Source: Neckera pumila (lineage: Eukaryota; Streptophyta; Bryopsida; Hypnales; Neckeraceae). Taken from it: a stretch of 64,000 nt of DNA. Of this stretch, positions 49,414-61,668 are shown in pieces; position 1 is the stretch's first letter, and the number at the start of each line of letters is the position of its first letter. The translations under genes were made by a program, and so were the position numbers. The stretch lies in assembly GCA_963969595.1 (NCBI GenBank), contig OZ018409.1:870501-934500 (forward strand). The letters run 5' to 3'. The notes below the pieces were generated by a model. That model was not told where the DNA came from. It was given only the letters and a program-made list of their open reading frames with translations, and made no database searches.

Positions 49414-51402
49414 ACTTCACGTATTCTAGCCTCAAGACCTTAACAAAGATTGTCAAACACTGATTGATCGAGCTGCCATTGATTTGAGTTGTGCCCATTA
49501 AATATTATTCCAACTAAATTGAAATCCAATTAGTATTGTTTTCTTGAAACAACTTTCATGACCAGAGCTTCGCCTCATGACGGTTCAGAGTTCAAACAAG
49601 CTCATTTATAGAATTTAAGTAGCAGTATCCAATTAATGCCTGGCTCTGCTACGGGATAATTAAGCAAAGCTTCATCAATAATGCTAAAGCACAATCATTG
49701 GGCAAGCCCAGCAGACTGAGCTCCTAGATATTACGGCAGTCCAGCTGCCAAATTGTCAGAGACTTATTCCAGTTCCAGCCAACAGCCCAAGACAGTCACG
49801 ATTTTATTACACGTACTTATCTGTAGCCCAAAGTCTCAAGCTAAAACAGATCGATTGACTAAACCTCAATTCCATTAAATTGGCGGTATATATTCCAATA
49901 TTTTGGCTCGTTCCAGGTTTCAGGACGCTCGCCCAGCAGGAATTTAAATCCACCACACCTGTGACCTGCCCGATCCTAGTTTGTGCCCTAAAGGTACATG
50001 TCACAAGTTTTGGTTCTAACATCTCGTCAAAGTAACGAAGTTGACGATACTAGCTGCGGGACTGTAAGCCTTTGCAACGAAGATTAACACGAGTTCTGTC
50101 ACTCACAGATGCATGCATGGACTAATTAATCGATTGCAAGAATTCCCGTACGTCGTTCTCAGTCTCCTAAACCAACTGGAGACCGATCAAGTCCTCGAAA
50201 ACAGTTCGCGAGCTGGAGCCAGCCGACTTCGAAGTCGCAGCCACGAGCAAGGGAGAATCGGAGGTCCCGTCCGCAATCCCGACCGTCTTCTTCCATCATG
50301 TTCTTGGCACGACGGGATGCCCTTCGGGCCGCCTTGTTCAATCGGTGTTGCTCCCTGGTCAATGAACGATTCTTCATTGCTCGCTCATTACTATTCAATA
50401 GATACTACTCAGAAAGTGCTGCATCTCGTTTGGCTTTGACGACGGCGTGCAAGCTCGCGCTCCCCGTCGAGCTCCATATACTTCGCAGAGCTGGCAATGA
50501 TGTGGCGATGCTTGTCCATGAACTCAGCCCGACTTAGTTTTCTCTAATTTGGGTTCTCCATGGACGGACTTGGAGGTACGTCGACAATCAACAAACGCTA
50601 GCTGATGCATGGAACAATTATTATTATCAGACAAGATTTACAGGACTTGAAGTTAATGTATCCTAGAAGTGAAGGTCCGAGCATCACCAGCTGCAAACAC
50701 AAATGATCTAGAAGACTCAAGCATGAAAGTGAACTGAAGGTCGAACTGAGTACCTGTTGGAATGGCCCTAGAAACGATCCAGAGCAGTTGGACTGGTGCA
50801 GCGCCTTCAAAACCCAAGGCGCAGAAAAATGCTTCAATCTCTGGTTGGAACCCTTTTTTATTTGCCTTCCCAACTTGCGAGACCATCCATTGCTCTTCAC
50901 CCAAAACTGGCTAGCGAGATTAGTTTCAAATACGACACTAGCTCAACGCAGATATTCTTGCTTTGACCCCATTCACGGTCAAATTTAGCTAACATAGCGC
51001 ACCGAGAAATCTTTGATATTTTGGCACACGTCATATTCCATAACAAATAATCATTGAATGTTCAAAATTCAAGAAGTACAATGATCCTCATATTAATTGT
51101 CACATACTCAGTAATAGCTAGTTAATGATTAGTAATCAGAAAGTAGTGACAACAATTAGGCGGTTGTCGAAGGAGAAGGAGATGGCACGCGATCAGTCTG
51201 AGAAGCAAAAGCAAATTAAAGTGTCGATAAGATATTGATTCCAGTTCAAAAATGGTCGAAGGAGAGTCCTTGCAAGTTCAGCGATTAGCTTTGTCTCCAG
51301 GTTCCAAGTCTCAAGGAGTGACATACAATTCAAAATCTTATGAGCGTCCAAAGGTTTCGTTGCAACTTCCTTGTCAATCTCTTGTAATTGTATGTGTCAA
51401 CG
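49414..51402. other. Region with unassigned coding-like stretches
   Basis: Minus-strand frames at 50159-50398 and about 50411-50537 ('FMDKHRHIIASSAKYMEL') and at 50653-50904 have even composition and could be parts of a decayed gene, but no family is recognised and stops separate them. A good GT donor at about 50754 and acceptor at about 50690 could define a small minus-strand intron. Confidence 0.25.
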
Positions 51403-51710
51403 TCAACTTCGTTAAATTGGAGATATAATTCCATTACTCTGGCACGGTTCACCAAAATTTACACCTTTCATAGCTTGTGGCCTGAAATTTGACCTTTTTG
51501 ATCTATTTGTCACAATATCTAGCTTGTGGAATATCGCCAATTAAATTACAAAATTGACGTTTTAACAGATATTTCGTTACAATGGTAGCATTCTTCAAAC
51601 TTCGCACTTTCACGTTTAGACTGTACGGTCTGAAACGTTTAGTTATCTGTCCTATAAATTAATGGAAAAATGGCGAATGGAATACCGCCACTAATTTTAA
51701 CGAAATTTCC
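51403..51710. mobile_element. Degenerate MITE of the 'GGCAAATTTCGTTAAAATGG' family
   Basis: The left end CAACTTCGTTAAATTGG is worn; the right end 'AATTTTAACGAAATTTCC' is better kept. Confidence 0.5.
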
Positions 51711-52445
51711 CATACTTTTGATTTGGCTTCTCAGACTGATCGCCATTTCCTTCTGAATCCTCAGAATGAGTATCGCTTCTATGAATATCGCTGCTATGAA
51801 TATCTAACATGGTTTTCGGTGGAATTCACTTTTCCTCTTCCTCTATAAGCTGCTGCTGATCGTGCTCATCCTGAAATGCAATCTGTTTGTCGGTGGGGGT
51901 GATGGGGCTCTCACCGCCAAGGCCATCGGTTGTATCGATCATGCTGACTATCTATCCCTTTTGAATTGGTATCCATTAATTGTCAAACTCTTGCTGTCTT
52001 GCACTATCGACGCACATAGTGTTGAAGTGACTTACTGTAGCTCGGTTGAACCGACTGAATCGAGAAGTTTTTACTAATCCCAGAATTCAAAGCCTGGTAC
52101 GGTGTAGATGAATGTCACCATTTGGGGCATCCAGAGTTGAGCCGATTGAACGAACTTGACGATCAGTGCCATCACAACCTGGAGTTTTTCTGCACTTTAT
52201 ACGGCACCAACATTCTAAATCTTCATGAAATTTGGCACTTTTACGTTCAGCCAAATCGCTTCTTTTTGCATTTTTCAGACCCAAGGCACTCTTCCAGTGG
52301 CCAAGAAATCGGCCTCTGTGGACCCTTAGCTGATCTATGAGTGTTATTTGCTCAATTTTTGTGCTTTGTGCACATAGTTTCAATTGCAGTGCTTTAAAAT
52401 ACTTAGGGTGGCATAGAGGAAGCCAATCCCGTGAAACGTAGTCAT
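51711..52445. other. No recognised gene
   Basis: Overlapping frames on both strands (51862-52077 plus, 52087-52476 minus) without family resemblance; the latter runs into a MITE. Confidence 0.4.
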
Positions 52446-52772
52446 GGCATATTTCGTTAAAATGGCGGTATTCCATTACAATGGCACGTTATTCAGTTCA
52501 GGATGGTCATTCTGAAATCTACATTCATAGTACATTCTAAAAATCTATGCTCGTCCTAGATATCTAACATCTATACCAGTCCTGGATTTTTTAGAACGGT
52601 CGGTCTGAAATCTATATTGTTCCTAGACTTTTGAAGTCTACAATAATCTTAGATGTCTGGAATCTATATCTGTTCTAGATGTTCAGAACGGGCGGTCTAA
52701 AAAAATGGCACGGGGAATATGGCACAAGGAAAATATGGCACTGGGAATACCGTCATGTTATCGAAATTTGCC
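52446..52772 (-). mobile_element. hAT-like MITE, left of the Copia element
   Basis: Inverted ends of the GGCAAATTTCGTTAAAATGG type. About 327 bp and roughly 90% identical, in opposite orientation, to 58585-58910. Flanks GTAGTCAT and TTAGTCCG share TAGTC, a possible eroded 8-bp duplication as in hAT elements. The interior repeats a unit of about 30 bp ('TAGATTTCAGA', 'ATCTAGGA'). Confidence 0.75.
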
Positions 52773-52821
52773 TTAGTCCGAATAACGACCTTACAGTTTA
52801 ACACAAAAATAAGTACAATTG

Positions 52822-53095
52822 TGACAGTACGTTTTCACTCGGACTCCATCTCTCGATAAGAGATGAAGCTGCCTACGTACCTCAGGCTCAAAATCACATT
52901 ATCTCTAAATAGCCTAAGGATCAGAGTGATGATACGTAGTTCTGGCTGAGAAGCAACGCGACTCCTCAGAACCTCAACCTTTAAGAGGTACAACCTTAAC
53001 CTTGAAGAGGTACGAACTAGTGGTATGAAATAGCAGTATACTGACCGTATACGCATACGTAGCCAAGCTACCTGACCATTGACCAGGTCTCGACA
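52822..53095 (-). repeat. 3' LTR of the Copia element
   Basis: 274 bp; differs from the 5' LTR at three sites (near 52988 and 53029-53030). Contains the small hairpin CATCTCTCGATAAGAGATG. Confidence 0.95.
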
Positions 53096-53106
53096 CTCCC
53101 CCTCTT
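53096..53106 (-). promoter_or_regulatory. Polypurine tract
   Basis: On the minus strand AAGAGGGGGAG directly abuts the 3' LTR, the expected place for plus-strand priming. Confidence 0.8.
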
Positions 53107-53189
53107 GGCGGAGGTGGGATGCCAGAAAACCGGTTCTGTTTGACCTAATCGCAAAGTATCGTAGTTTTTCAAAATCCTGTCACTAGTCG

Positions 53190-56100
53190 TTATGAACTAA
53201 GTTGTGTCTTTTCCTTTCGGACTTGTGCTAACGATCGCATCTTCATTGACAACATATGTTTGTGGTGGGAAGATGGTGGTAACGTTTTTGTAAACAAATC
53301 AGCGATGTTCTCGGCAGAGGTAATCTTCTCGATGGATATGGTGCCGATTTTTGTTTGCTCAGCAGCATAGAAGATTTTCGGTGTCAAATGCTTCGTATTG
53401 TTGGATTTAATGAAACCTTCTGACATCTGGTGCCGGCAGGCGTCATTATCCTCGAAGATCTTCATAGGTTTTATATCAATCTCGAGGTTTGCTAACGTTT
53501 TTAGGCTTGATGACATATTTCGCAGTCAAACAGCTTCCTTGGTGGTGTCAAATAAGGCGATCAATTCAGCATGATTTGAAGATGTTGCGACTGTGGGTTG
53601 TAGCTTCGAACTCCAGGAGATCGCTGAATCAGCCATAGTAAAAACGTAGCCGGATTGCGACCTTCCTTTCTCAGGAGCCGACAGGTACCCGGCATCTGCA
53701 TAACCTTTAATCGGTTGGAAATTTCTTTCAAAAAGAATGCCGTAGTCTCTGGTCCCGTTCAAGTAACGTAGCATATGTTTTACTCCGCGCCAGTGTCGTT
53801 TAGTCGGTTCCGCGCTATGTCTTGACAATAAATGAGTTGAGAACTTCAGGTCTGGTCTTACATTTAGCGATAACCAAGACATTGACATTACAGCGGTAAT
53901 ATATGGGTACTCCGAAGAGAGTATCTCTTCATTCTCTCGCAACGGACCATACTCGTCTTGATTCGTTTTTAGGGTTCTGACCGTTAAAGGTGTGGAGACT
54001 GGATGAGCCTCTGACATCGCGAATTTCTCGAGAAGTCTACTTGTATATGAAGTCATATGCAAGAATACAGAGCCGTCCTCAAAATGCTCTAGTTCCACGC
54101 CTAAGCATCTTGGAGTTCGTCCATAGTCCTTGACTTTGTACTTGTGTTTCATCAGGTCAACAGTTTTCTCGACTGCTGCCCGAGTGCCGAAGATATTTAA
54201 GTCATCGACATAAATTGCGATCAGCACAAGGTGCTTTCCTTTGCGGTTCACAAATACACAAGGTGTGTAGTTATTTGCTTTAAAACCCTGTTGGATCAGA
54301 TAATCCGTTAAATTTTGGTACCATAGTCGTCCAGACTGTTTCAAGCCATAAATGGCTTTCTGGATCCTTACAACTTGACCCAGTTCTCTCTTTCTCTTCC
54401 TAGAGATGATATTTAGATTTTCAAGATTGGTAGGATCTGAGGAGGGGGCAAACGTCACACGTTTATGGCCCTTTCCCAAATCCTGCGTTTTCTTGTCGAC
54501 TAGCTCTGCTTTTGCTCTCTGGGACTGTCCCGAGTTGCCCATATCCTGCATTGAGCTCTCTTTTGTCGAGTTGATGGATTCTATCCCTTCGGGGAGCTCC
54601 ATATACATTTCTTTGTCCATCCTGCCATACAGGTAGGCTATGACAATATCTAACAGTCTAAATGAGAGTCTTTCCTGCACAGCCAGAGCTATTAGGAATC
54701 TGAATGTAATTGAATCCATTACTGGGCTGTAGGTGAAATCATAGTCAATTCCAAACTGTTGAGTAAAGCCCTTCGCAACTAAGCGTGCTTTATAGCGGAT
54801 TATCTTTCCTTCAGAGTCTCTTTTCTTTGCAAAAACCCATTTAGAACGAATGGGTTTCATATCAAGTGTCTTAGGCTGCGGCACCCCAAAGACTTGTCTT
54901 TCTTTCATTGAATTCATCTCATCTTGCATTGCACGTTTCCAGTGCGGCCATTCTACTGATCTCTTTGCTTGTGGGACCGTTTTTGGTATGTCAGGGTTTT
55001 CTAAAATAGCATTGACGGTGTGCACCATCAAGGCTTCATTCTTACAAATGGTTCGTCTATCCCAGACGTGATCAGTGAGTGCTACATCCGTTGCTTCTTC
55101 GAAGCTAGGCTGGTTAGTTGCTACTCCCCTTGGACCTTGTGTTACTCCCCCTGTCTTCGACAATGCCCCCCCAGTAATATGTGGTGCTCTCCCTAAATTC
55201 TTTGGCTTATTTTTAGACCCTAAAGGACGTCCCCTTTTTCGTCGAATTTGAGAGACGTTCGCCGGTGTATTATCTGGTAGTATTCGTGCTGGAGTGTATT
55301 GGACTTGGGTGTAGGGGGTTTTTACAATATCAGGTGTGTCAGCAAAAGCATCAGGTAGCTTGCGAGCAAGTTCTCGCAGCCTCAGTATTCGTTGCACTTC
55401 CCCATCGCAGCGATAATCTGGGCTGTCGTCAATTGTCGCTGTATGCCAATTAATGTCTAAAACCGTGGCAGGCAGCTGTTCTTTGATTTCCATGAATGGA
55501 AAATGTTGTTCATCAAAATGGCAGTCTAGAAACCTTGCCCTAAATAGGTCTCCAGTTTTTGGTTCTATATACTTTATCAGGGAATTACCTACGTTCCCAA
55601 CGTAGATACCCTGCTTCCTCTGAGGTTCGAACTTTTTCCTTTTCGTAGGGTCAAGCGGCACCTCAACAGAACATCCGAATTTCCTTAAATGTTTTATATC
55701 CGGTGCATTTCCCGTCGCTAACTGATGTGGACTCATCTTATTTCCTGCAGATGGGCGGTATCTAATGAGATCAGCAGCATGCATTACTGCGTGGCCCCAG
55801 GCCGTTAAAGGTAAGTTGGACTTGAGTAGCAGAGGACGAGCTATCCATTGTATTCTCCGAATTAAGCTTTCGGCGAGTCCATTCTGAAAATGGACTTCTG
55901 GTAGTGCTACTTCAAGTGTTATACCTTGTGCTGTGCAGTAATTTTGGAATGTTTTAGACGTAAACTCACCTGCCCCATCAACTCGAATGTCCCTGACACT
56001 ATTATCTGGAAATCTAACTTGCATCCTGATTAACTGTATCAACATCTTCGCGAAAGCGTGATTCCTTGTTGACAACAGGTTGACCTCACTCCACCTTGAG

Positions 56101-56918
56101 GTGGAGTCTATCATCACCATAAAGTACCTAAATGGTCCTGATGGTGGTGATATCGGGCCACATATGTCAACCTGAATGCGATTGAGGAAAGGTTTGAGCT
56201 CTTTATCTTTTATTTCTTTTGTTGGACGTAGTATGAGTTTGCCCCGAGAGCATGCCAGGCATGACTCGGGTAGCCTTGATGAAATTTTGATGTTTCCCGC
56301 TGTCGATTTTAATATATTTTGCAGCATTCTCGTTGAGGGATGACCCAGGCGGTCGTGCCAAAGTCTGCCATCATCAGTGATCTCTCCTGTAAGTGCAATA
56401 AACTCGTTGGTTGCTATTTCAAATTCGATAAGGCCATTGTCAGTATAATAAAACTTCTCTGCACAATTTCCATGTTTGTTCGTAAGGGTCTTGAACCTTT
56501 CCCCTGTCGTGAATATGTGTGTGTTGATCTCATAGCCACTGTTAAACACATCATTCTCGCATAAAACTTGTCTTCTTGCCGTCGGAATAAGAAGAGCTCT
56601 TTCAGCATAGATGCGAGTGCCTCCAGGTAAAATAAACGTAGCTGGTCCTGATCCACGTACAATGAGATTTAAACCACTCATCGAGGCTATCTTATAGTTT
56701 TCACGCTGCATCTTCGTGAAGTATTTGGCACTTTTGACGACTGTAATTGTCGCTCCTGAATCAAGTAGTATCATTGATCTATTTGTCCGCTGTTGCTGTT
56801 CAAATACTGCATTTGTCTCCTCAACGCGAACCTGGTCCAAATAATTATATTCATCTTCGTTTTCAGTACGTTGCTTTTGATTTTTGTTCTTGTCATTACT
56901 GATTTTCTTAGTGCCTCT
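53190..56918 (-). pseudogene. Copia pol polyprotein with an internal UGA
   Basis: It follows the gag stop in the same frame. From the first Met at 56840: protease motif 'LLDSGAT' (residues 25-31), GAG-pre-integrase 'LWHDRLGHPS' (160-169), integrase core with Asp near 225 and 288 and Glu near 324, an AT-hook-like 'RKRGRPLGSK' in the linker to the RT, reverse transcriptase 'YVDD' (877-880), and RNase H with 'GYADAGYLSA' and 'SNHAEL'. A TGA at 53526-53528 lies within RNase H, where relatives usually carry Trp; the frame then continues to 53190. All catalytic motifs I can see upstream are present. The product would process itself, copy the RNA and integrate the DNA. Confidence 0.88.
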
Positions 56919-57860
56919 TCAGGGTGACAAATTATTTTCTCTTCGGTATTTATCAACAACGTCCTTTGGTGTTCGACAATCTCGTGCGAAGTGACGTTTC
57001 TTGCCACATCTGAAACACTTCCCAAAGGTTTTTGATTTATTCTTCCTTATATTATCCTCATCTTTCTTACCAGGGGTTGCGGATCTCTGAGCCCTCTTCT
57101 CTTGTCGTTTCCACGGTTTTCTTCTTCTGTTTGGATCCTGCTGCTTTTCTCTTGTGTAATTCAATTCTGGGGTCGCTATAGTCCCAGCAGGTCTTTGTTT
57201 TGCCAATTCTTTTGCAACATTGTTGAATTTCTCATTCTCAGCCAGGTAAATGAATAGGTCTCTTGAGTTCTTATATTCTCTTGCTAGCAATGACTCTCGA
57301 AGTCCCATCCTTTCGGGTCCCATTGTCGATAATGTCTTGAATATTATGTCTTCTTCTGTTACTGGCCTCTTACAATATGCTAGCTTTGCTGTCAGTTTAA
57401 ATAGCGCTGCTTTATAATCATCAAGTAGGTCAAAATCCATATGACGAAGACTTAACCATGCTTGCCATGTTTCAGGATATGTAATTTCACGCATGGCTTC
57501 AAAACGGGATTGAATCTCTTCCCAGAGGTCGCAAGGTGTATCATGATGATACATTTGAAGGACTAGATCGTCTTTGAGTCTTAGACGGATTGCTAAGGTA
57601 GCTGTGTCTTTCTGCATTCGATCATAATCTGCTTCGGACTTTCCAAAAATCAATGTGGGATCTTCTTCCTTTGCCTTCCTCCGTCTTTCTACTTCAGCCG
57701 GTGTTGGTGGGCGAGTTGTTATACCCTCTAAGCCTTTACTAGAAAGGTATTGACGCATATTCGTCATCCACATTATGTAATTTGTCCCGTCCTCTTCCAA
57801 TGGTTTGAAACCTGGTTCTGCAGGTATTCTTGGATAGACAGATTCTGTTTGTAAGGCCAT
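56919..57860 (-). CDS. Copia gag (capsid/nucleocapsid) protein
   Basis: 313 residues from the ATG at 57860, 70 bp inside the 5' LTR. The N-terminal two thirds is a UBN2-type gag domain ('GTNYIMWMTNMRQYL' near residues 25-40). A basic stretch ('RRRKPWKRQEKRAQR') precedes a CCHC zinc knuckle with spacing CX2CX4HX4C near residues 282-295, which binds the element's RNA. The frame ends in TGA at 56919-56921; pol continues in the same frame immediately after. This may be a point mutation or a readthrough arrangement. Confidence 0.9.
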   Translation of the reverse strand: MALQTESVYPRIPAEPGFKPLEEDGTNYIMWMTNMRQYLSSKGLEGITTRPPTPAEVERRRKAKEEDPTLIFGKSEADYDRMQKDTATLAIRLRLKDDLVLQMYHHDTPCDLWEEIQSRFEAMREITYPETWQAWLSLRHMDFDLLDDYKAALFKLTAKLAYCKRPVTEEDIIFKTLSTMGPERMGLRESLLAREYKNSRDLFIYLAENEKFNNVAKELAKQRPAGTIATPELNYTREKQQDPNRRRKPWKRQEKRAQRSATPGKKDEDNIRKNKSKTFGKCFRCGKKRHFARDCRTPKDVVDKYRRENNLSP

Positions 57861-57917
57861 CGACGCTCCTTGTTTTTAAATTTCGTTCAAAACTTCTCTT
57901 TTCGCTCTGCGGCGAGC

Positions 57918-57930
57918 AGTGCTGATAACG
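57918..57930 (-). promoter_or_regulatory. Probable primer-binding site
   Basis: The minus-strand sequence next to the 5' LTR, CGTTATCAGCACT, shares TATCAG with the usual initiator-Met tRNA complement used by Copia elements, but does not match it fully. Confidence 0.4.
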
Positions 57931-58204
57931 TGACAGTACGTTTTCACTCGGACTCCATCTCTCGATAAGAGATGAAGCTGCCTACGTACCTCAGGCTCAA
58001 AATCACATTATCTCTAAATAGCCTAAGGATCAGAGTGATGATACGTAGTTCTGGCTGAGAAGCAACGCGACTCCTCAGAACCTCAACTTTTAAGAGGTAC
58101 AACCTTAACCTTGAAGAGGTACGAACTAGTGGTATGAAACGGCAGTATACTGACCGTATACGCATACGTAGCCAAGCTACCTGACCATTGACCAGGTCTC
58201 GACA
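57931..58204 (-). repeat. 5' LTR of the Copia element
   Basis: 274 bp; promoter-bearing LTR for the minus-strand transcript. Confidence 0.95.
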
Positions 58205-58209
58205 AATTG

Positions 58210-58385
58210 AGTGTTTCTTAATTACAGTTGCCTTGGCCACCATTGGCAATATACAGGAAAGGCAGTGGCTTTGGAACGTAATTCTATATCAGTCTTTCCA
58301 AAGCTTGGCACTTTCACGTTTAGACCGTGCGGTCTAAAAATGAATGGAAAACTGGTGTAAATACCGCCATTTTAACAAAATTTCC
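58210..58385. mobile_element. Degenerate MITE end, 'GGCAAATTTCGTTAAAATGG' family
   Basis: Only the right end ('CCGCCATTTTAACAAAATTT') is clear; the phrase 'CTTTCACGTTTAGAC' is shared with 51.6 kb. The left limit is unknown. Confidence 0.4.
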
Positions 58386-58584
58386 CATCTTTGGAGCTTC
58401 ACTCAATTCATTCTCACGATTTTGGTGCTCTAAACCACTCCAATACGATGAAAATGACGTTAGGACCACGTTCACTAAATATTTCAACGAAGGTTTAAGT
58501 GAAATATATTTCACTTGAAGCTGAGTCATAAACAAAAAAAATATTGATCTGGTTGTTTGACAATCCAGAATCTTTTATGCATAA

Positions 58585-58910
58585 GGCAAATTTCGTTAAA
58601 ATGGCGGTATTCCCAGTGCCATATTTTCCTTGTGCCATATTCCCCCTGTCATTTTTTCAGACCGCCCGTTCTGAACATCTAGAACGAGTATAGATTCCAG
58701 ACATCTAAGACTGTTGTAGATTTCAAACATCTAGGAACCATATAGATTTCAGACTGACCGTTCTAAAAATCTAGGATTAATGTAGATGTTAGATATCTAG
58801 AACAAGCGTAGATTTTTAGAATGTACTATGAATGTAGATTTCAGAACAGCCGTCCTGAACTAAATAACGTGCCATTGTAATGGAATACCGCCATTTTAAC
58901 GAAATTTGCC
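58585..58910 (+). mobile_element. hAT-like MITE, right of the Copia element
   Basis: Inverted ends GGCAAATTTCGTTAAAATGG and its reverse complement. Flanks ATGCATAA and ATGCATGG share six of eight bases. About 326 bp; interior with repeats of about 30 bp as in 52446-52772. Confidence 0.8.
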
Positions 58911-61100
58911 ATGCATGGATATTTACACATTAATAAACTGTTCATTCCCTCTCGAGTAAACATATTTTACAAGAACTCCCTACACCCCAGATCGATCAAG
59001 TTGCTAACCCAGATGATGCCAGTATCTTTACAAGTTTCCAAGCTCCAAAGGAAACACCTGTCATTCTCGAGAAACATCTTCTTTACTAGCATTATTATAA
59101 TCATAATAATCATAACGTTGTTCGTGGTAGTTCGATCGACTTGCCATGCGTATGGCCAGTGCCCTGGCAATATGGCATGGATAATAGGGTTTAGGGTTTA
59201 AACATTCAACTCAGGCCGGTACTCCCTCCTCTGCCCAAGTGAGAGGATCTTCATTCTTCAGGACTGCTTACCATAGTAGTTGCTTTCAGAACTCTCTTTT
59301 GCTTCATTATCTTTGGGTTTCTCCACCTTGACAAAGCATATGGAAACTAGTGTGATGATTGATCCCACAAGTCCTAACCCAGTCAGTGTTTCATTACGAA
59401 ATAAGTACCTGCCATGGATCCAGTTTCAGTCAAGGGACAAAATTTCAGTTGAGCAACTTAAAAGTATAATTGAGCCAACTGTGAAGAGAAGTAGATAAAG
59501 TACGTAAACCTATAATCGCTACTAATTAATTGCAGCTATACTTAGTTACAAAATTTACTATTATTGGGTCATATTACTCTAAATGACTTGAAGCACGCAT
59601 GATTTGGACACTAAATGAACAAGGTATGAATTTTTGAAGAGCTAAATCACTGTTAAATCCAATGCTTCTAGAGTGTTAAGAGACCTAAAGGTGTTGTCAA
59701 AAGTCACAAGAATGGTTTGAATTAGAGCATGTATGGCATATGCTTACCCGAACATTGTCGCAAACACTGGTGTAAGTAACGTGAGCGCGCTGAGCTCCGT
59801 CAGCTAGACTGCCTGCATCATTGCAATCATTCACGACTTTGTTAAGCTCCAAATCTGATGGTAATTATTATTTAATCTGAAAATGTTCATTTTAAATCTT
59901 CTGCACTTGCGAATGGGGCTAAAACCCCAGCTTAGATTTTGCAGAATCAAAGTGACACCAGAAGAGATTTTTTAGTTTTTTTTAATGAGATAATATGGAA
60001 TTTCAATCACAAACAATTTGACAAAGGGAATATACTATCTATTAGAACCAGTCTAGTGTCTGTCAAACATTTACAAAGAGAATCTGATATTACAGCAAGT
60101 ATCTTTGGTTGCATTGTAGAAGAACAAACCCCTGGCGATACGGAGGTGAAAAAATGACCGGCCCATCTGCGAGGCTCAGATCTCCCATATGCCTACAACC
60201 CACCTGCTACATCTTGCCTCTAAAATGATAGACGCATGACTGGAATACCCCCCCCCCCCAAATCATGTCCTGGAAAACCATTCAAGGCAAAGACGTAAAT
60301 TTGAAAAACATTGAATACACTGACACAATGAATTTCAGTTAAATTTTTTTGGTATCAGAATTCTGCTATTGGAAGAGATCAATATCGGGGCCCTACATTC
60401 TACAAAAACTGTGAACCTCAGAACAATCACTCTCTTGTAAACTATGATCGAGATCAATGAGTAATTTTCACGGGAGAAATATCCTACCATATTTATCAAA
60501 TTTTCATAAAATATCTTAAATGTACGAAGGATATCCTAAGAATTACTTTTAAATAAATTGTCTACAGGGGCTTTATTTTAGTTCTTAAAAGTTTATAATA
60601 TTAATCTCCACTGCGTATAATATCGGGAGGGACCTACTCACACAACTGTATTATTTTTTGTCAATACAGGCAATTTCATTAAAATGCTGAATCCTAAACT
60701 TGGGCCCCAGAATCTCTCCATAGAACAGTGCCGCAAGAAGAGACACCGTCAGTGGTTGCGAGTCAATGATCATCTGTTCCGATTATAATATAAATTCGTA
60801 AAACAAGCTCCAAAATTTTCCAAAACACAGCATGAACTTAGAATCCCAGAAGAAACAAAAATGCGCAGCAAAGAGGACGCACACTGCATGCCTGGGAAGG
60901 CCAGCAGTCGTCAAGGTCAGCCAAGCAACCCTGGAACAGAGATCCGTTGATGATAGCAAACAGGGTAATGGACAATTTCAAATTCTGAACTAACTAAATC
61001 TAGCTAGAGCTTGTGACGTGCATGGGAAGAGTAGAATCTTGTGACAGTGTAGAGAACTGCACTGACATTGCAAAGGCGAGAATCCAAGCACCCGCTGGAA
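58911..61100. other. No recognised gene
   Basis: Scattered short frames, a run of 12 C at 60248-60259, and a lone MITE-like end near 60668. No family resemblance found. Confidence 0.4.
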
Positions 61101-61620
61101 TCAGTCGTGTGGCCGACACGAATTGAACATCACGACCGCCTTGGGCGTCACGGCTTCCATGACCACCATGTTAGTTCCCCAGAAGAGAAATGGGAGCCTG
61201 AGCAACAATGCGTGCCACAGCTTCTCCATCTCGATCCGCCTTGCCCCCCAGTCCCCCATCTTTACAAACTTACACACACGGTTCTGCTGCAACAATGGAG
61301 TACTCGGCCCAGCAACATCCGTAACTTCCGAGCCTGGAATCACACTTGGCGTTTCCACTGCAGCAAACGCTGAGCAATCGGCCGGAGCTCTGAATCTTCG
61401 TAACCGGAGTCCCCACTGGAGTCCCCACTGCATGGCGTACCCACAGCAGGTGTATCAGATCCAAGTGCAGCTTCCAAAAGATAGAAGAAGCGCGTAGAAG
61501 GAACTGATTCAACGGGAATCGGACAGGGCGAGGCCCTGGAGCTGCGGGCTTGGTCTCGGCCGGGTGGGCTTCATTCATGATTTTGCTTCTCCGCTTGGAA
61601 CCCCCTGCAAGTGGCTGCAA
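61101..61620 (-). pseudogene. Orphan family, copy 2 (deleted and frameshifted)
   Basis: It matches copies 1 and 3 on the minus strand: an ATG-proximal 'MNEAHPAETKPA' region, then a large internal deletion, then the 'VGTPVGTPVTKI' motif, with a frameshift between this and the 'SAFAAVETPSV' segment (about 61380), and 'DVAGPSTPLLQQN'. Beyond that the sequence departs from copy 3. The 'GGGGACTCCAGT'-type unit is duplicated near 61415-61430. Not functional as read. Confidence 0.7.
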
Positions 61621-61655
61621 CGTTTCGCTTCATTATGCACAAGGGCGCGCGGCTC

Positions 61656-61668
61656 TTAATATATATAG
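61656..61668 (-). promoter_or_regulatory. TATA box of orphan gene copy 2
   Basis: An alternating AT stretch in the same position relative to the gene as in copy 1, followed upstream by a conserved block that includes CAAACATCAGTCC. Confidence 0.5.

Larger units (their letters stand above)
52822..58204 (-). mobile_element. Ty1/Copia LTR retrotransposon
   Basis: Full-length element, 5383 bp, transcribed on the minus strand. The LTRs at 52822-53095 and 57931-58204 are each 274 bp, run TG to CA on the plus strand and differ at three positions (about 98.9% identity). The target duplication AATTG is exact (52817-52821, 58205-58209). Domain order protease, integrase, reverse transcriptase, RNase H is Copia-type. 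Very similar LTRs indicate a recent insertion. The coding region is one frame broken only by two TGA codons, so this copy is probably non-autonomous now. Confidence 0.96.

Noticed and set aside
56771..57025. Separate 84-codon frame between gag and pol
   Set aside because: Out of frame with both; gag and pol are already continuous in another frame across one TGA.
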